Shown in pieces: positions 62,537 to 64,000 of a DNA stretch of 64,000 nucleotides. The position numbers and the translations under genes were made by a program. A model generated the notes under the pieces. That model saw only the letters and a list, made by a program, of their open reading frames with translations, was not told where the DNA came from and searched no databases. Within the stretch, counting starts at the first letter, position 1, and each line of letters begins with the position of its first letter. The DNA is from Galbibacter sp035306585 (GTDB lineage Bacteria > Bacteroidota > Bacteroidia > Flavobacteriales > Flavobacteriaceae): the NCBI RefSeq assembly GCF_035306585.1, contig NZ_DATGNU010000028.1, positions 1 to 64,000 of the forward strand. Reading direction: 5' to 3'.

Positions 62537-63982
62537 TTAATTGTTATCTGAATACCCTACCGCTTCTCCCATTAGCGTTGCTGAAGTACAATCTTTGATG
62601 GTTACGTTTACAAATTCACCCACCTTATAATTTTCTTTAGGGAAAACAACCACAGTGTTTTGCGAATTTCTTCCCATCCAATGTTCGTCTGATTTTTTGG
62701 AAGTACCTTCAATTAATACTTCTTCAGTTTTTCCTAGATGCTGTTGGGTTCTGTAGTGAGAATGTTTTTGTTGAAGGTTAATGATCTCTGTAAGGCGACG
62801 TTTTTTAACATCTTCAGGGACATCATCTTCCATTTTTCGCTCCGCTAAAGTTCCTGGACGTTCAGAGTAGGCAAACATAAATCCAAAATCGTATTTTACA
62901 TACTCCATTAAAGATAGGGTGTCCTTATGATCTTCTTCGGTTTCTGTAGGGAAACCAGCTATCATATCTTGAGAAATAGCACAATCTGGAAGGATTTTTC
63001 GAATATTGTCAATTAACTGAAAATATTCAGCTCTGGTGTGTTGACGATTCATAGCCTTTAATATGGCATCACTTCCACTTTGTACCGGTAGGTGAATGTA
63101 GTTACAAATATTTCTATGGGCTGCCATGGTGTGAATCACATCCAAGGTCATATCCTGTGGATTGGAAGTGGAAAACCGGATTCGCATCTTTGGTTGTGCT
63201 TGCGCGACAAGTTCTAATAGATTAGCGAAGTTAACTGCAGTGGCTTTTTGAATGTCAGTAGCCTTTGCAAAATCTTTTTTAAGTCCACCGCCATACCATA
63301 AGTAGCTATCTACATTTTGACCTAAAAGGGTGATTTCTTTAAACCCTCGACTCCATAGGTCGTTAACCTCGTCTAATATTGACTGTGGATCTCGGCTTCG
63401 CTCTCGACCTCTTGTGAATGGAACCACACAGAAGGTACACATGTTATCACAACCTCTGGTGATGGATACAAAGGCACTAACCCCATTGGAGTTCAAACGA
63501 ACAGGGGAGATGTCTCCATAGGTTTCTTCTTTGGATAATATGACATTGACAGCATCACGTCCTTGATCAATTTCCTGTACTAAGTTTGGAAGATCTTTAT
63601 AGGCGTCTGGACCAACAACTAAGTCTACGATTTTCTCTTCCTCTAAGAATTTGTCTTTTAAACGCTCCGCCATACAGCCCAATACCCCCACTTTCATTTT
63701 AGGGTTGATTCTTTTTACGGCATTAAATTTCTCTAAACGTTTTCTGATGGTTTGCTCTGCCTTATCCCTGATAGAACAAGTGTTCACTAGAACAAGATCC
63801 GCATCTTCCATTTTCTGAGTAGTGTTAAAACCCTCCTTAGCTAGTATGGACGCCACGATTTCACTGTCTGAAAAATTCATCTGACAGCCATAACTCTCTA
63901 TATATAGCTTGCGGTTGTTGTTTTCGTTCTGATCTAGAACTAAACTATTTCCTTGTTGATTTTCGTCAATTATCTTCTCCAT
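62537..63982 (-). CDS. miaB: tRNA-2-methylthio-N6-dimethylallyladenosine synthase
   Basis: A 481-residue radical SAM methylthiotransferase acting on i6A37 of tRNAs. The N-terminal Fe-S ligands are C33 (YGCQMNFSDS), C69 (NTCSIRDKA) and C103 (LGCMAERL). The radical SAM CxxxCxxC is C178, C182 and C185 (RGCDNMCTFC). The C-terminal TRAM domain includes the VLIEGTSKKS segment. It is intact and is first of the operon leading to secG. Its promoter probably lies beyond the window edge. Confidence 0.97.
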   Translation of the reverse strand: MEKIIDENQQGNSLVLDQNENNNRKLYIESYGCQMNFSDSEIVASILAKEGFNTTQKMEDADLVLVNTCSIRDKAEQTIRKRLEKFNAVKRINPKMKVGVLGCMAERLKDKFLEEEKIVDLVVGPDAYKDLPNLVQEIDQGRDAVNVILSKEETYGDISPVRLNSNGVSAFVSITRGCDNMCTFCVVPFTRGRERSRDPQSILDEVNDLWSRGFKEITLLGQNVDSYLWYGGGLKKDFAKATDIQKATAVNFANLLELVAQAQPKMRIRFSTSNPQDMTLDVIHTMAAHRNICNYIHLPVQSGSDAILKAMNRQHTRAEYFQLIDNIRKILPDCAISQDMIAGFPTETEEDHKDTLSLMEYVKYDFGFMFAYSERPGTLAERKMEDDVPEDVKKRRLTEIINLQQKHSHYRTQQHLGKTEEVLIEGTSKKSDEHWMGRNSQNTVVVFPKENYKVGEFVNVTIKDCTSATLMGEAVGYSDNN

Positions 63983-64000
63983 TATTCACTGATAAAATTG

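Noticed and set aside
1..64000. CRISPR arrays, tRNA/rRNA genes, insertion sequences, phage or toxin-antitoxin genes
   Set aside because: I looked for spaced direct repeats, cloverleaf ends, transposase motifs and paired small genes and found none I could support.

Overview
The window looks like ordinary chromosome of a marine-type Flavobacteriaceae bacterium (Bacteroidota). The DNA is AT-rich. Many genes show the Bacteroidota -7 promoter box TAnnTTTG and few have clear Shine-Dalgarno sites. The content is typical of the family: PafA-type phosphatase, GSCFA protein, DUF6089 protein, tandem Skp/OmpH chaperones, long-form urocanase and a LemA/TPM set. I found no rRNA, tRNA, CRISPR array, insertion sequence, prophage or restriction/defence locus.

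Layout. 1-4.4 kb: a decayed alpha/beta hydrolase, then a leftward lemA-TPM-TPM operon and a MerR regulator with an M23 envelope peptidase. 4.5-8.8 kb: rightward alaS, GSCFA and DUF4230 genes. 8.7-15.9 kb: a membrane-protein gene broken by an early TAG, a large lipoprotein, an aromatic amino acid hydroxylase, a DUF4136 lipoprotein, hutU and a 50-residue Cys-rich DUF5522 protein. 16-20 kb: a small HERIH protein, a PLP deaminase, a glucosaminidase-LysM lipoprotein, hemL and an orphan gene. 20.2-21.7 kb: MlaE/MlaF lipid transporter. 21.8-23.5 kb: alkaline phosphatase. 23.5-26 kb: a compact leftward KAS III - methyltransferase - glycosyltransferase operon of unknown product. 26-34 kb: gcvP, a UbiA-like membrane protein, an ECF sigma factor with an apparently degenerate zinc anti-sigma partner, an exported rhodanese, an MFS exporter and pdxJ. 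33.6-41.7 kb: the CBS-nadK-DUF6089-uppS-bamA-skp-skp-murI envelope cluster. 41.7-47.9 kb: folA, a 2TM protein, NlpC/P60, lpxB, surE and the tail-specific protease. 48-53.7 kb: the overlapping mreB-mreC-mreD-mrdA-rodA elongasome operon. 53.8-56.8 kb: purH, a free-Met-sulfoxide-reductase-like GAF protein and a pirin. 57.3-64 kb: groES-groL, and a miaB - sigma-54 activator - lptE - TPR - secG operon.

The main theme is envelope biogenesis: BamA with Skp, LptE/LpxB, UppS/MurI/PBP2/RodA/MreBCD, MlaEF, Prc, peptidoglycan hydrolases and SecG. Three TGGCAC-type (sigma-54-like) elements lie upstream of skp, prc and groES. A sigma-54 activator lacking a receiver domain is encoded in the same window, so an envelope/protein-folding regulon is a testable idea; two of the three sites are imperfect.

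I see no convincing new defence or mobile system. The best candidates for undescribed biology are the KAS III-methyltransferase-glycosyltransferase operon, the UbiA-like protein, the ECF sigma/degenerate anti-sigma/rhodanese locus, the possible sigma-54 regulon and a dyad overlapping the MFS promoter.
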